Below, piece by piece: positions 46,765-58,494 of a DNA stretch of 64,000 bases. The position numbers and the translations under genes are program-made. The notes beneath the pieces are model-generated. The model searched no databases. It had not been told where the DNA came from and worked only from the letters and a program-made list of their open reading frames with translations. The stretch is from NCBI GenBank assembly GCA_016748015.1, contig JAAOMT010000553.1, forward strand, positions 152,923 to 216,922, in the 5' to 3' direction. The number at the start of each line of letters is the position of its first letter. The stretch's first letter is position 1. This DNA is from Geosiphon pyriformis. Its lineage: Eukaryota; Glomeromycota; Glomeromycetes; Archaeosporales; Geosiphonaceae.

Positions 46765-47248
46765 GTGCCATACAAATGGACTGAAGAACAACAAAAAACA
46801 TTTGAAACCCTCAAAACAAAGCTGACAACAGCCCCAGTTCTTGCTTATCCAGACTTCAACAAACAATTTCAACTAGCCACTGATGCTTTACACATAGCAT
46901 TTGGTGCCATCTTATTACAATTGAATGAAAATAGCCAGGAACAAGTTATCACCTATGCCAGCAGAACATTCAAGCCAACAGAACTCAAATATGGCTCAAC
47001 TGAATTGGAAGCCACTGTAGTCATCTGGGCTCTCAAACACTTTCAACAATACCTGAAGAATGGAAAAAAATTTAACATAATAACTGACAATATTGGCCTC
47101 AAATGACTTAATAAAAAGAAAACTGAACAAAGTGCTAAACAGTATCAATAGAATGACTTCTTAGCAGACTACAGATATATTGTACATCACAAACCAGAAA
47201 AACTACACACCAATGTTGATAGCCTCTCAAGAATAAGACAATATTAAT
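46765..47248 (+). pseudogene. RNase H of element B
   Basis: PYKWTEEQQKTFETLK connection, LATDALHIAFGAI (catalytic Asp), ELEATVVIWALKHF (Glu helix) and IITDNIGLK (Asp). A TGA follows LK, where B2 has TGG. Confidence 0.8.
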
Positions 47249-47329
47249 ACCAACATCAACACCAACAAAACACCAACAAACTTAACAGCAGAACAAAAAA
47301 CAAAATTAACAACAATAGATCCAAAAAAC

Positions 47330-48605
47330 TACAACAACATCAAAAACTATTTGGAGACTCTTACCATGCCAGAAAATTGGTCTCCAAGTAAAAAACATCA
47401 ATTACAACACCAATCCAAACAATATTTTATACACCACAACAAAATCTATTACAAAAATTGTAAAAACCCAAACCAACCACTCAGATTAGTACAAGAAAAT
47501 GAAAAAAAAACAATTCTATACAACATGCACACAGATTCTTCTTCAGCACACTTGGGAAGAGATGAAACAATTCAAAGAACTCTTGAACATTATTTTTGGC
47601 CTCACATGCAAAAAGACATTCGACAATATGTAGAATTTTGTGATAGTTGTCAAAGAAAAAGAGGAACTCGCCACACAGAACTTTTAAATCCAATTAAAGT
47701 TGGACAGAGTTGAAATTGATTTAGTCGGACCATTACCTATCACAACCCAAGGAAATTAATATATTGCAGTTGCAGTGGATTATTTTACCAAATGGCTTGA
47801 AGCTAGAGCCATCCAAAAAGCAGATGCAAAATCAGTAGCAAATTTCATCTATGAAAACATTATCTGTAGACATGAATGCCCAATTGAACTCTTATCTGAT
47901 CAAAGAACACATTTTGTGAACAACTTAATACAAGAAATTTGTGAATGATTCAATGTCAAAAGACCTCTATCATTATCTTATCACCCTCAAACAAATGTAC
48001 TTGTAAAATGTTTTAACAAAACATTGTGTGAATCTCTAGCCAAAGTTTCAATAGACTTTGAACAGAAATGGGATATCTTTATTCCATCAGTATTACTAGT
48101 ATACAGAACACTAAAACAAGATATTATGAAACACACACTATTTGATCTTACTTATGGAAGAACAGCAATATTACCAATTAATTTTACAGTGGAAACATAT
48201 CCTGTGCAACCAATTAATGAAGAGAACTTGCAAGAAACACTCCAAAGAAGGGCCTACACTCTCCTTAGTACACTGGAAGGAAAAAAAAGGATAGCAGCAA
48301 CTTATATTGAATATTCTCAAGCTTAACAAAAAGAAAGACATAACAACAAATTACCACTCATAACCAACGAATTTAAAATAGGAAATAAAGTTCTCTTATA
48401 CAGAACTAAGGCTGAAAAACAATAGAATGGGAAATTTGAAAACAAATGGGATGAACCATTTTATATTCACGAAATTCTAGGCAATAGATCATGCAAGTTA
48501 AGACTTGATAACAAAGTACTAGCAAAAGTTGCACATGAAGATAGATTAAAATACTATCATTCCAGAAACAATCCTGAACTATTAATTCCACAAATTGGTA
48601 CACAT
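47330..48605 (+). pseudogene. Integrase of element B
   Basis: HHCC finger (MHTDSSSAHLGRDETI, CDSCQ) present. Core: IDLVGPLPI, LLSDQRTHFVN, then TNVLVKCFNKTLCE with Lys (48006-48008) for the catalytic Glu. The GPY/F-type end (DEPFYIHEILG) follows. The end is cut at 48605 by insertion of element B2. Confidence 0.82.
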
Positions 48606-49597
48606 TGTTACCAGTAAAATTTTAGTTATTAATAAGCATGAAATTACTCTTATAATTCCTATAATTAATTAGTATATTAATATCATTTCAAATTATCATT
48701 TATTATTTAATCAATTATCACATATCACGATTCAATCAAAATAATCTAATTAGTATAACAGAAAGTAGGATGATCAAATTACACAATACTCTGAACTTTA
48801 TAATATTCAAAAATTCGCCGAAATTTACAGAAATTTGCCAAAATTTATAAGAAATTCGCCGAAATTATGAATAGTTCACCCAAATTAATCAATAGTTCAG
48901 CAAAATAACTTGTAGTTCATCAAAATGTATCTTTAATTTGCTGAAATTTGAGCAAAGAGAAAAAGTGCAAGTTCATAGACTAGTACTACAACAAGCTGTA
49001 TAAAAAAAGAGCTTTTCTCTTCAAGAAAAGATATCTTACTTTAGGTTTATTACTTAGAACCATTCCTATACACACAAAAAGAAATAAATATCAAATAATT
49101 TGAAAAACCAAATTTTTTAATTATTACACTTGGAAAATCTTCAAAACCCAACTAACATTTTGAAATTGATTAGCTACCAATTTCAATAAACTGTTAGTGA
49201 TTCCATGCCTGGATAGAAAATGTTTCTCTCAATAAAATTCTATTTCTTTTACATTTCTTTTATTTATTTTTTCTTTTCTTATTACAATCATTAATGTAGC
49301 CTACAGACAAGATTTCTGTAGAAGAGTTAACTTTCACAGCAAAGTAACTACACATTTTAGTGAGCTTCCAGATAAGCAATTTCTGGGAAAGAGTTAACAT
49401 TTACTACAATGTAACTACATAAAATAACTGGTAAGGAATTGGTCATTCCCTTCATAAGCCCAGCAGTTCAAATTATAGGAGATAATTTGAAGATAAATTC
49501 AGTTATTGGAGGTTTAATTGCTTCCAGAAAACGTGAAATTAACAACAGACAAACAGTAACAACATTCAAAAAAAGAGACCAAATATCTCTGGTAACA
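48606..49597 (+). repeat. LTR-B (5' LTR of element B2)
   Basis: TGTTACCAGTAAAATT ... CTCTGGTAACA, 992 bp, followed by PBS TTTGGTGTTCTTCC. TATA-like TATAAAAAAAG at 48999. Confidence 0.9.
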
Positions 49598-49611
49598 TTT
49601 GGTGTTCTTCC

Positions 49612-51300
49612 ATGGAAATAACACAGCAACAACAAATTCAAAGTGACAATCACACCAGAAACAGCAACTCTAGAGTATTATCAGTCAATTTACACCCACT
49701 GCAAGCAAAGATTCAACATTTCAGACAGAATTGAAGTTGTCAAGAAATCAGTATACCAATACATTGAAAACCACATCAACAATTATCTTTTTGGAAACTA
49801 CAACATTTCAGAAGTTAGAAACAACCTCTACAATAATTTAGTGCACTATTCACAATTGGGAACAGAAGATCTGAACAGTGAAACACTTGCTACCTACTTC
49901 CAAGAACTTAATTTTAACATTATTGAGTATTGTGAAGAAAAATACCTAGTACAGTCTAAATACTCTTTTGACTTTGAATCAGAGATAGAAACAAGCAACA
50001 AAGACAAACAAGGATTGAAGCAATACTCAAGAACCACTCCAAACACTTCAACACTACAAAAGACACCTGCCAAATACTTGCAAACACTTGAACAAGGAAC
50101 TAGTGTCAAATTACCACTTTTTATTACACTATTTCTAATTTCACTTGTTTAACCACAAACACCAAATTCACCACTCAACTGCTTCTCTAGACCAGAAGAT
50201 TTTCAGTCATCTAGAAACCCTACTCAACAGCAGAAACCAATATCAACAAGTGCCAATATCATTGATTACTTACAAAAAAATGAAAGTAATCATTCAGAAA
50301 GCTTGGAAAGTGAAGAAACTGAATCAGAACCAGAAGAAATTACAGAAACCGAAGAAAAAATGGCAACTGCTTACATTGCAAAAATCCCAGAATTCACTGG
50401 TAAAGACAATGATACCAGTCCTCAAGAATGGCTTGACAAAGTTCAAAAAGCAGGAGATGCTAATAGTTGGATCGCAGCAAGAATGCTCAAAGCAATTCCC
50501 TATTTTCTTTAAAGAACAGCAGGAGAATGGTTTGAAAATTTAGAAGAACCATTTGAAAACTGGCAAGCATTCAAAGATGCTTTTCTACAATAATTTACTA
50601 ACAACAATACCTCTATTACTCTCAGAAACCACTTTCACAATATCAAACAAAAAACATCTAAAACTGTTATGACCTATCTTAGAAGATTTAACAAACTTCT
50701 CAGATGAATCTAACAATTAAAAACCAATGACTACTATTCTGATGCTTAAATTCTGGATCAGTTTATAGCAAGGTTAAAAAACAAATTGATTAAAAAAGTC
50801 CATCTACATGCTCCAGCAGACTTAGCAACTGCTATTAGACATGCAAAGAGCTATGAAATGGCAATGAAAAAAGCAAATCACACCAAGCTTGTAAATCTTG
50901 CAATTAAAGAAACCAGCTCAGCAGCTGAAGAGAAGATAGACCAACAACAACAGCAACAACAACCACAAAGATATCAACCCCCACAACGACACAACCAAAA
51001 CAATTTTGGATCACCATCCAACAACCAATCTCAAAATTGTCATTATTGTAGAATTCCAGAACACTAGAAACAAGATTGTAGAAAATTACAAAGAGACCAA
51101 CAAAACAGGAGTAATCAACATTACTCTTCACCACAACAATCCTATTACCAATCTCTACCACCAACTTATTATTCACCAAGACCACAAAATCAAAACAGTT
51201 ACTATCCACCAGCTCCACAACCAATGCAGCAACAATATCAGCAACCTTTACCAATTCAGCCATATCAGACACCACCCACTCAACAATATTAAGTACCAGC
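49612..51300 (+). pseudogene. gag of element B2
   Basis: The ATG at the PBS edge is followed by two 1-base deletions relative to B, so the coding frame (TITPETATLEYYQSIYTHC) starts out of phase. Capsid motifs are present (FENWQAFKDAFLQ, HLHAPADLATAI). Zinc knuckle CHYCRIPEH-stop-KQDC: the Trp codon TGG of B is TAG here (51065-51067). Confidence 0.78.
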
Positions 51301-51307
51301 AAGAAGA

Positions 51308-52250
51308 TTGGTTCAATATAACCAATTCACACCCCAAAATCAATTACAGAGTAACCACAACAGAATCAATCCAAATAACCAGTTGGTTTCCCAAAATTCT
51401 GGTCAGCAAAGACCCAATCACTATCACACTCAACCCAGTTATCTTACAATACCAGAGAAATCGGATTTTCAACAAACTGCACTTTCTGAAGGTGAAGTTG
51501 CAGCACCAAGTTCAAACCCTTCCAACCACATCATTCCACCAGCTCAAATTGCCCAAAATTCCAATCTGTCAGATATATTTCCATTTGAATTTGAAGCAAA
51601 TGAATCACCATTTCTGCTTAGTAATGTAGCAGTCAATAAACAGAAAGCAATTACTGCTATGTGCACAGAAACTACAGTGGAAAGAAAACCTATTCGCTTA
51701 ATCTTAGATAGTGGATTGGCTGGAAGTATCATCACTTACCAGCTGATACAACAACTCAAACGAAACATAGACAGACCAGCTCAAACAGTTATTGTCACAG
51801 CTGATGGTATGAAGAAGACTCCAATAGGAGAAATTGATGACTTCCCCTTTACAATTGATGGAATTATCATTCCAGTTAAAGTTTTTGTTATGGATGCACC
51901 CCAATATCAAGCTCTAATTGGAAATGATTGGCTTCTCAAGGCCAATGCAAACCTGAACTAGAAAACTCAAGAACTTAAAATCTCATACCAAGGACAATAT
52001 ACTATAGTATCTGCAACCTGTGGTATCTTTAACAAACGATCAGAAAAAGCTCCAGTATTTGAATTTGAAGAAGAAAAGGAAATGCCACTCACTGAAACCT
52101 ACATGGCTCTTGGATTATTATCCAATTGGGCTGAGAAAACAGAACAAAAGATTTTTGAAAAATCAAGAGGATGGAAGAAAGTTAGATATTCCACACCAGA
52201 ACCATAAAAAAAACCACTATACATTCCACTAAAATACAAAGATTGCAAAA
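51308..52250 (+). pseudogene. Aspartic protease of element B2
   Basis: A long open stretch (51308-51961) includes a Gln/Asn/Pro-rich spacer, LILDSGLAGSIITYQL with intact DSG, GEIDDFPFTIDGI and IGNDWLLKANANLN. A TAG ends it at 51959, where B has TGG. Confidence 0.85.
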
Positions 52251-52254
52251 AAAA

Positions 52255-52970
52255 GCTTTTATCTATGGGAGCCTGTATCTCCCCAGAAGAGAAATACGAA
52301 ACTCATACTTGTTACTTCTGCAAGACATGCTATAGAAAACGATTTGGATCCCCAAAGAAAAGTGAAAAATAGGACAAAACTCTTTGCTTCACATGTGGAG
52401 AAATGCTACCAGAAGAATGCAATTGGATTGATGTAGCAATGAGAGGAGGAGTATATAATCAAACCTGTCAATATGCTCTATCAATTGTGGAAAAAGTCAG
52501 AAGAGGAACACCATTTGATGCAGCATACAACAGTGCTTTCAATAAACTTTACCACTACCCTTATAATGCTGAAATAATTTTTGACCTAGTAATGGCATTA
52601 ATCAATAGAGCCACCCAAAAAGATGTTCACTAAATGAAAGAAGCTGAATATATTGAATATACTATAAAATTAGCTGGATTTGATTATGAAGATGAAGTAG
52701 AAACCTACCACCAAATTGCAAGCCACACATATCCGACCAAAAAAGCTCAAATTCAACAATTAGAGCAAATGAACATTCAATTGTGTGAAGAATGTGTTAT
52801 GTCTTGTGATGACCAATGGTGTTTAGAATATTATGCTCTTAGCATTCCTCTGCCAGATGAGAATGACGAAAATGAAATCGAATTTGGAGTATCTGAACTA
52901 GTAGAAGAACTACCAACCACTCCCATCTATCTTCTTGAAAAGCAACCACCTCTACAACTTAAATATTTTG
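52255..52970 (+). pseudogene. Cysteine-rich module of element B2
   Basis: CYFCKTC, CFTCGEMLPEEC, a YNQTC that is CDQTC in B, then CEECVMSCDDQWCLEYY at 52780-52830. One TAG near 52370 and one TAA at 52631. Between the Cys clusters lies a roughly 100-residue helical part. No known family recognised. Confidence 0.68.
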
Positions 52971-53395
52971 ACAACCATGGCCAAGGAATCAGACCAGAAA
53001 AAGCACACGAAATTGATGCTAGATATGACTTAAGATACCCAGGAAAAGATACTTTGGTTCTCCAACCAAAGTTTTTGAAAAAAATCCATCTCAAAATTGC
53101 TCTTGAAATTCCACAAAGAGCAATGGTTCAAATTGCCTCCAGATCATTATTGGCAAGCAAAGGAATCAATATTAAAGGAGGAGTTATAGATGCAGGATAC
53201 ACTGGAGACATTTCCATCATATTACAGAATGAGACAGACAAACCATTCAAAATTGAACATGCTGAAAAAATTGCTCAAGCAATTTACTTACTCTTAATCA
53301 ACATTTCGGGATTACAATCAATAAACAACAGAGAACAATTGGAAAAAAGTGAAAAAGGAACTCAAGGTTTTGGTTCAACTGGATGATTTACAGTT
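52971..53395 (+). pseudogene. dUTPase domain of element B2 (best preserved copy)
   Basis: All five motifs are in one open frame: DARYDLRYPGKD (only the motif 1 Gly is replaced by Arg), QIASRSLLASKGI, GGVIDAGYTGDI (catalytic Asp and Tyr present), EKIAQAIYLLLI and GTQGFGSTG. The frame is continuous with the preceding Cys-rich part from 52634 and stops with TGA directly after GSTG, where B has CAA. The family is a homotrimeric dUTP pyrophosphatase; it would act on the nucleotide pool during reverse transcription. Confidence 0.9.
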
Positions 53396-53823
53396 CTAGT
53401 AAACATAGCTCTTAATACACAAAATGAATCTCACCAGATTTTTCAACTTTTCTAGCCAATTAACATTTCACTTTTTGAAGAACATCACAAAATTTATACT
53501 TGCTCAAAACCCACTACCACACAACAAATCTTTGAATCCAATGAACAAATCTGTTTGAAGCATGAAATCTCAATTCCAAACGTTTATATTCTCAAAGGAA
53601 TGAGAAAATTTTGAGTTACATTCTACAACCCAATAATTACCTTATTGTTTTATTAAACAAACTAGAGATTGAAATCATACACAGCAATATTTTTCAAGAT
53701 GAAAACCCTCAAATTGTCTTTAATTTCATCGAAATTGTAAGGCACACTCTACTTCCAAATTCAAATGTCATTCCTACTACTGAAAACTACTACTTTTTGG
53801 AAGAAAAACTCTCTTGAATCAAC
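53396..53823 (+). pseudogene. Linker between dUTPase and reverse transcriptase, element B2
   Basis: Same beta-type spacer as in B (NNYLIVLLNKLEIEIIHSN, EIVRHTLLPN), with stops and one small deletion near 53627. Confidence 0.5.
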
Positions 53824-54740
53824 ATGGGTCCTTTAGAATCTCAACAACAAAGACAATTGAAACAATTGATAGCTAAATTTGCAGATATATTTGCAAAAGA
53901 CAACAATGACTTGGGAAAAACAGACATTGTTCAATATCTGATCCATACAGGAGATGCTCCACCAAAACATCAACAAGCCTATCAAGTGTCACCTGCCAGC
54001 CACCAATTCATCAGAGAAGAGGTCCAAAGAATGCTCAATAATGGATTGATTCAACTATCAAAAAGTCCTTGGGCCTCACCAGTAGTTTTAGTTAAAAAGA
54101 AAAACGGAAAAATCAGATTCTGTGTTGATTATAGACAACTGAATAGTGTTACAATTGGAGATGCCTACCCTTTTCCAAGAATTGATGACATGCTAGATGC
54201 TCTAAGAAAAGCCAAGTTTTTCTCAACTTTAGACTTGGAAAGTGGATACTGGCAAGTCGAAATGGACCCAAAAGACCGACCCAAAACAGTATTTACCCCA
54301 AGAAGGAAACTATGAGTTCAATATTATGCCTTTTGGACTCTGCAATGCACCAGCAACATTTCAACAACTCATGGATGTTGTATATAAAAAACTCTTATGG
54401 CAATCAGTAGTTGTTTACCTTGATAACACTAATGTGTACTTACCAAGTTTTAAAGCCCATCTTATTCATTTGCAAGAAGTTTTTCAATGATTACGGAAAG
54501 CAGAATTGAAGTTGAATATTGAGAAATGTCACTTTGAAAAAACAAGCTTAATCTTTCTTGGGCACATTATTAGCAAAGATGGAGTCAAATTAAACCCTGG
54601 AACAATTAGTGCTGTCAAAAACTTCTAAACCCCAAAAAATACTACAGAGCTACGAAGATTTGTAGGATTAGCTTCCTATTACCAAAAATTCATTAAAGGA
54701 TTCTCAGAAATTGCCAAACCACTCAATTATCTTACCAATA
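53824..54740 (+). pseudogene. Reverse transcriptase of element B2
   Basis: Open from 53824 to 54315, with FADIFAKDNNDLGK, WASPVVLVKKKNGKIRFCVDYRQLN and FSTLDLESGYWQVEMD. A frameshift near 54300 joins FTPRR to EGNYEFNIMPFGLCNAPATFQQL. The active site is YLDN (54416-54427), not YLDD. Confidence 0.88.
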
Positions 54741-54745
54741 AAAAT

Positions 54746-55228
54746 GTGCCATACAAATGGACTGAAGAACAACAAAAAGCATTTGAAACTCTCAAAACAA
54801 AGCTGAAAACAGCCCCAGTTCTTGCTTACCCAGACTTCAACAAACAATTTCAACTAGCCACTGATGCTTTACACATAGCATTTGGTGTCATCTTATCACA
54901 AGTAGATGAAAATGGGCAAGAACAAGTCATCACTTATGCTAATAGAACACTCAAATCAACAAAACTAAAATACAGCTCAACTGAATTAGAAGCTGTCACA
55001 GTTATTTGGGCTCTTAAACATTTTCAACAATATCTGAAGAATGAAAAAGAATTTGACATAATAACAAACAACATTGGCCTCAAATGGCTCAATAAAAAGA
55101 AAACTGAACAAAGTGCCAAACAGTCTTGATAAAATAACTTCCTAGCAAACTACAGATATATTGTACACCACAAACCAGAAAAACTACATACCAATGTTGA
55201 TAGCCTCTTAAGAATAAGACAAGATTAA
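54746..55228 (+). pseudogene. RNase H of element B2
   Basis: LATDALHIAFGVI, ELEAVTVIWALKHF, then IITNNIGLKWL with Asp changed to Asn. Ends in a stop-rich tether before integrase. Confidence 0.8.
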
Positions 55229-55285
55229 TACCAACAACAATTCCACCACAGCTTACCAACCTACCAACAAAATAACCAAACAAAA

Positions 55286-56660
55286 ATGAATCCCAGAAAT
55301 TACAGCAATCTTAAAAATTATTTGGAGACTCTTACTATGCCAGAAAACTGGTCTCCAAGTGAAAAACATTGTTTACAACACCAATCAAAACAATATTTTA
55401 TACACCAGAACAAAATCTATTATAAAAATCACAGAAACCCAAACCAACCACTTAGATTAGTACAAGAGAATAAAAAAGAAACAATTTTATACAACATGCA
55501 TACAGATCCATCTTCAGCACACTTGGGAAGAGATGGAACAATTCAAAGAACCCTTGAACATTATTTTTGGCCTCACATGCAAAAAAACATTTGACAATAT
55601 GTAGAATTTTGTGATAGTTGTCAAAGAAGAGGAGGAACTCGCCCCACAGAACCTTTAAATCCAATCAAAGTTGGACAACCTTTTGACAGAGTTGGAATTG
55701 ATTTAGTCGAACTATTACCTATCACAATCCAAGGAAATTGTTATATTGCAGTTGCAGTGAATTATCTTACCAAATGGTCTAAAGCTAGAGCCATCCAAAG
55801 AGCAGATGCAAAATCAGTAGCAAATTTCATCTATGAAGACATTATCTGTAGACATAGATGCCCAATTGAACTCTTATCTGATCAAAGAACACATTTTGTA
55901 AACAACTTGATACAAGAAATTTGTGAATGATTCAATATCAAAAGATCTCTATTATCACCTTATTACTCTTAAACAAATGAACTTGTAGAACGTTTCAACA
56001 GAACATTGTGTGAATCTTTAGCCAAAGTCTCAACAAACTTTGAGCAGGAATAGGATATCTTTATTCCATCAGTATTACTAGCATACAGAACACTGAAACA
56101 AGATACTATGAAACACACACTATTTGATCTTACTTATGGAAGGACAGCAATATTACCAATTAATTTTACAGTAGAAACATACCCAGTGCAACCAATCAAT
56201 AAAAAAAACTTTCAAAAAACACTCCAAAAAAGAGCCTACACTCTTTTTAGTACACTGGAAAAAAAAAAAAAATAGCAGCAACTCATATTGAACATTCCCA
56301 AGCTCAACAAAAAGAAAGACATAACAACAAATTACCATCTATTACCAACGAATTTAAAGTTGGAAATAAAGTTCTCTTACACAGAACTAAGACTGAAAAA
56401 CAATGGAGTGGGAAATTTGAAAACAAATGGAATGGACCATTTTATATTCACGAAATTCTAGGCAATAGATCATACAAATTAAGACTTGATGACAAAATAC
56501 TAGCAAAAGTTGCACATGGAGACAAATTGAAATACTATCATTCCAGAAACAATCCTGAACCATTAATTCCACAAATTGGGACACATCCCCTTTTAATTAA
56601 TTCTGAAGATATTTCCCGAAATTTAGAACCAATAATTATAATAAACAACAACCAAACTTA
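55286..56660 (+). pseudogene. Integrase of element B2
   Basis: HHCC finger complete (MHTDPSSAHLGRDGTI, CDSCQ). Core GIDLV, LLSDQRTHFVN and TNELVERFNRTLCE with the catalytic Glu kept (55988-55990). The GPY/F module KWNGPFYIHEILG near 56425-56465 follows, then LIPQIGTHPLLINS. Five or more stops interrupt it. This uninterrupted 3' part shows what the nested insertion removed from B. Confidence 0.85.
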
Positions 56661-56814
56661 AACACTTAAATTTTACAATAATTCTCCAATAAAAACACAA
56701 AGACAAAAATAGTAAATAAATTACAAAAACACCCAAACCCAAAAACAAATAAAAATCTCATATCCCAAAAATAATTTTCCTTATTCTCTCTTTTCATAAT
56801 TAGTCAATTTTATT
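56661..56814 (+). other. Spacer between pol and third ORF
   Basis: A-rich, non-coding, homologous to 58560-58737 of element B. It could hold a subgenomic promoter or splice site; nothing diagnostic seen. Confidence 0.5.
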
Positions 56815-57522
56815 ATGATTATTCCCCAAAATATTCAACAAATATCCCAAAAGTTAATGTTAGTCTTAAAAACACTTCCTGACTTATCCATAACAATTAA
56901 TAGAAGTCAAATTAATTACATTCAGAAAAAAACCACAGTTCCAATAGCAAATCATTTACAGAACTATCACCCCTATAGAAGAAAAACAAGAAGTCACTCT
57001 GAGAATAGATTACCAAGACTTTTGAAGCAGGCACTAGAAGAAAATCTTTTAATTGCCTCTATTGACATTTCACCAAATACTACAATACAACAAAAACTTC
57101 TACTACTTCTTAATGAACAGAACAATGAACACACCCCTATCTATAAATACTTTCAAATTGGAAAAACACTTTATGAACAAAAACTAGAACTTGAAGCAAC
57201 AAATATCACTTCTGAAGTTATACAAAAACAAATCCACAATGAATTCAAAACAGCAGCTGGACCAACAAACACTCATTACAGACTGAGAGCAGCTCTTAAA
57301 CTCTATGACTTGTTCAATACTTGTGAAAATGTTTTACAAAATCCAATACTGCAACCAATGAAAGTCCAATACATTAGCAAGCTCACAGAACTGAAATTTC
57401 AAGAATTTTCAGACCAGATTACTTCAATTATTTTGGATCACTATCTCAATATTACAGATAGTGCTTGGACTTTGACGGAGCTCAGTCTTGAAGAGGAGAT
57501 TATGTTACCAGTAGAATTTTAG
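56815..57522 (+). CDS. Third ORF of element B2, intact, unknown protein (235 aa)
   Basis: An uninterrupted frame from ATG 56815 to TAG 57520-57522, the only long intact gene in the four elements. The protein has a leader MIIPQNIQQISQKLMLVLK, a basic patch YHPYRRKTRSHSEN, a helical mid-part (TIQQKLLLLLNEQNNEH, YRLRAALKLYDLFNTC) and an acidic end LSLEEEIMLPVEF. It has no signal peptide or membrane helix, so it is not env-like. Its last codons encode the polypurine tract and the first 20 bases of LTR-C, so the stop codon lies inside the LTR. A frameshifted homologue is at 58738-59444 and a distant one in element A. I do not recognise the family. Confidence 0.75.
   Translation: MIIPQNIQQISQKLMLVLKTLPDLSITINRSQINYIQKKTTVPIANHLQNYHPYRRKTRSHSENRLPRLLKQALEENLLIASIDISPNTTIQQKLLLLLNEQNNEHTPIYKYFQIGKTLYEQKLELEATNITSEVIQKQIHNEFKTAAGPTNTHYRLRAALKLYDLFNTCENVLQNPILQPMKVQYISKLTELKFQEFSDQITSIILDHYLNITDSAWTLTELSLEEEIMLPVEF
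57489..57502 (+). other. Polypurine tract of element B2
   Basis: TTGAAGAGGAGATTA abuts LTR-C directly. The same text precedes LTR-D at 59411-59424. Confidence 0.7.
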
Positions 57523-58494
57523 TTATTAATTAGCATGAAATTACCCTTATAATTCCTATAATTAATTAGTATATTAATATCATTTCAAATTATCATTTAT
57601 TATTTAATCAATTATCACATATCACGATTCAATCAAAATAATCTAATTAGTATAACAGAAAGTAGGATGATCAAATTACACAATACTCTGAACTTTATAA
57701 TATTCAAAAATTCGCCGAAATTTACAGAAATTTGCCAAAATTTATAAGAAATTTGCCGAAATTATGAATAGTTCACCCAAATTAATCAATAATTCAGCAA
57801 AATAACTTGTAGTTCATCAAAATGTATCTTTAATTTGCTGAAATTTGAGCAAAGAGAAAAAGTGCAAGTTCATAGACTAGTACTACAACAAGCTGTATAA
57901 AAGAAGAGCTTTTCTCTTCAAGAAAAGGTATCTTACTTTAGATTTATCACTTAGAACCATTCCTATACACACAAAAAGAAATAAATATCAAATAATTCGA
58001 AAAACCAAATTCTTTAATTATTACACTTGGAAAATCTTCAAAACCCAACTAACGTTTTGAAATTGATTAGCTACCAATTTCAATAAACTGTTAGTGATTT
58101 CACGCCTGGATAGAAAACGTTTCCCTTGATAAAATCCTATTTCTTTTACATTTCTTTTATTTTTCTTTTTTTTTCTTATTACAATCATTAGGGTAGCCTA
58201 CAGATGAGATTCCTGTAAAAGAGTTGACTTTCACAGCAAAGTAACTACACATTTTAGTGAGCTTCTAGACAAGCAATTTCTGGGAAAGAGTTGATGTTTA
58301 CTACAATGTAACTATATAAAATAACTGGCAAGGAATTGGCCATTCCTTTCATAAGCCCAGCAGTTCAAATTATAAGAGATAATTTGAAGATAAATTCAGT
58401 TATTGGAGGTTCAATTGCTTCCAGAAAACGTGAAATTAACAACAGACAAACAGTAACAACATTCAAGAAAAAAGACCAAAAACCTCTGATAACA
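57503..58494 (+). repeat. LTR-C (3' LTR of element B2)
   Basis: TGTTACCAGTAGAATTTT ... CTCTGATAACA, 992 bp, near-identical to LTR-B. TATA box TATAAAAG at 57896-57903. Confidence 0.9.

Larger units (their letters stand above)
48606..58494 (+). mobile_element. Inner Ty3/gypsy element B2, nested in B
   Basis: LTR-B and LTR-C differ at only a handful of positions in the first 300 bp, far fewer than LTR-A against LTR-D. Left flank ACAT (48602-48605) and right flank ATAT (58495-58498) form a 4-bp target duplication with one C-to-T change, and element B's 3' internal sequence resumes right after. It contains gag, protease, Cys-rich module, dUTPase, reverse transcriptase, RNase H, integrase, an intact third ORF and a polypurine tract. 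Confidence 0.9.
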
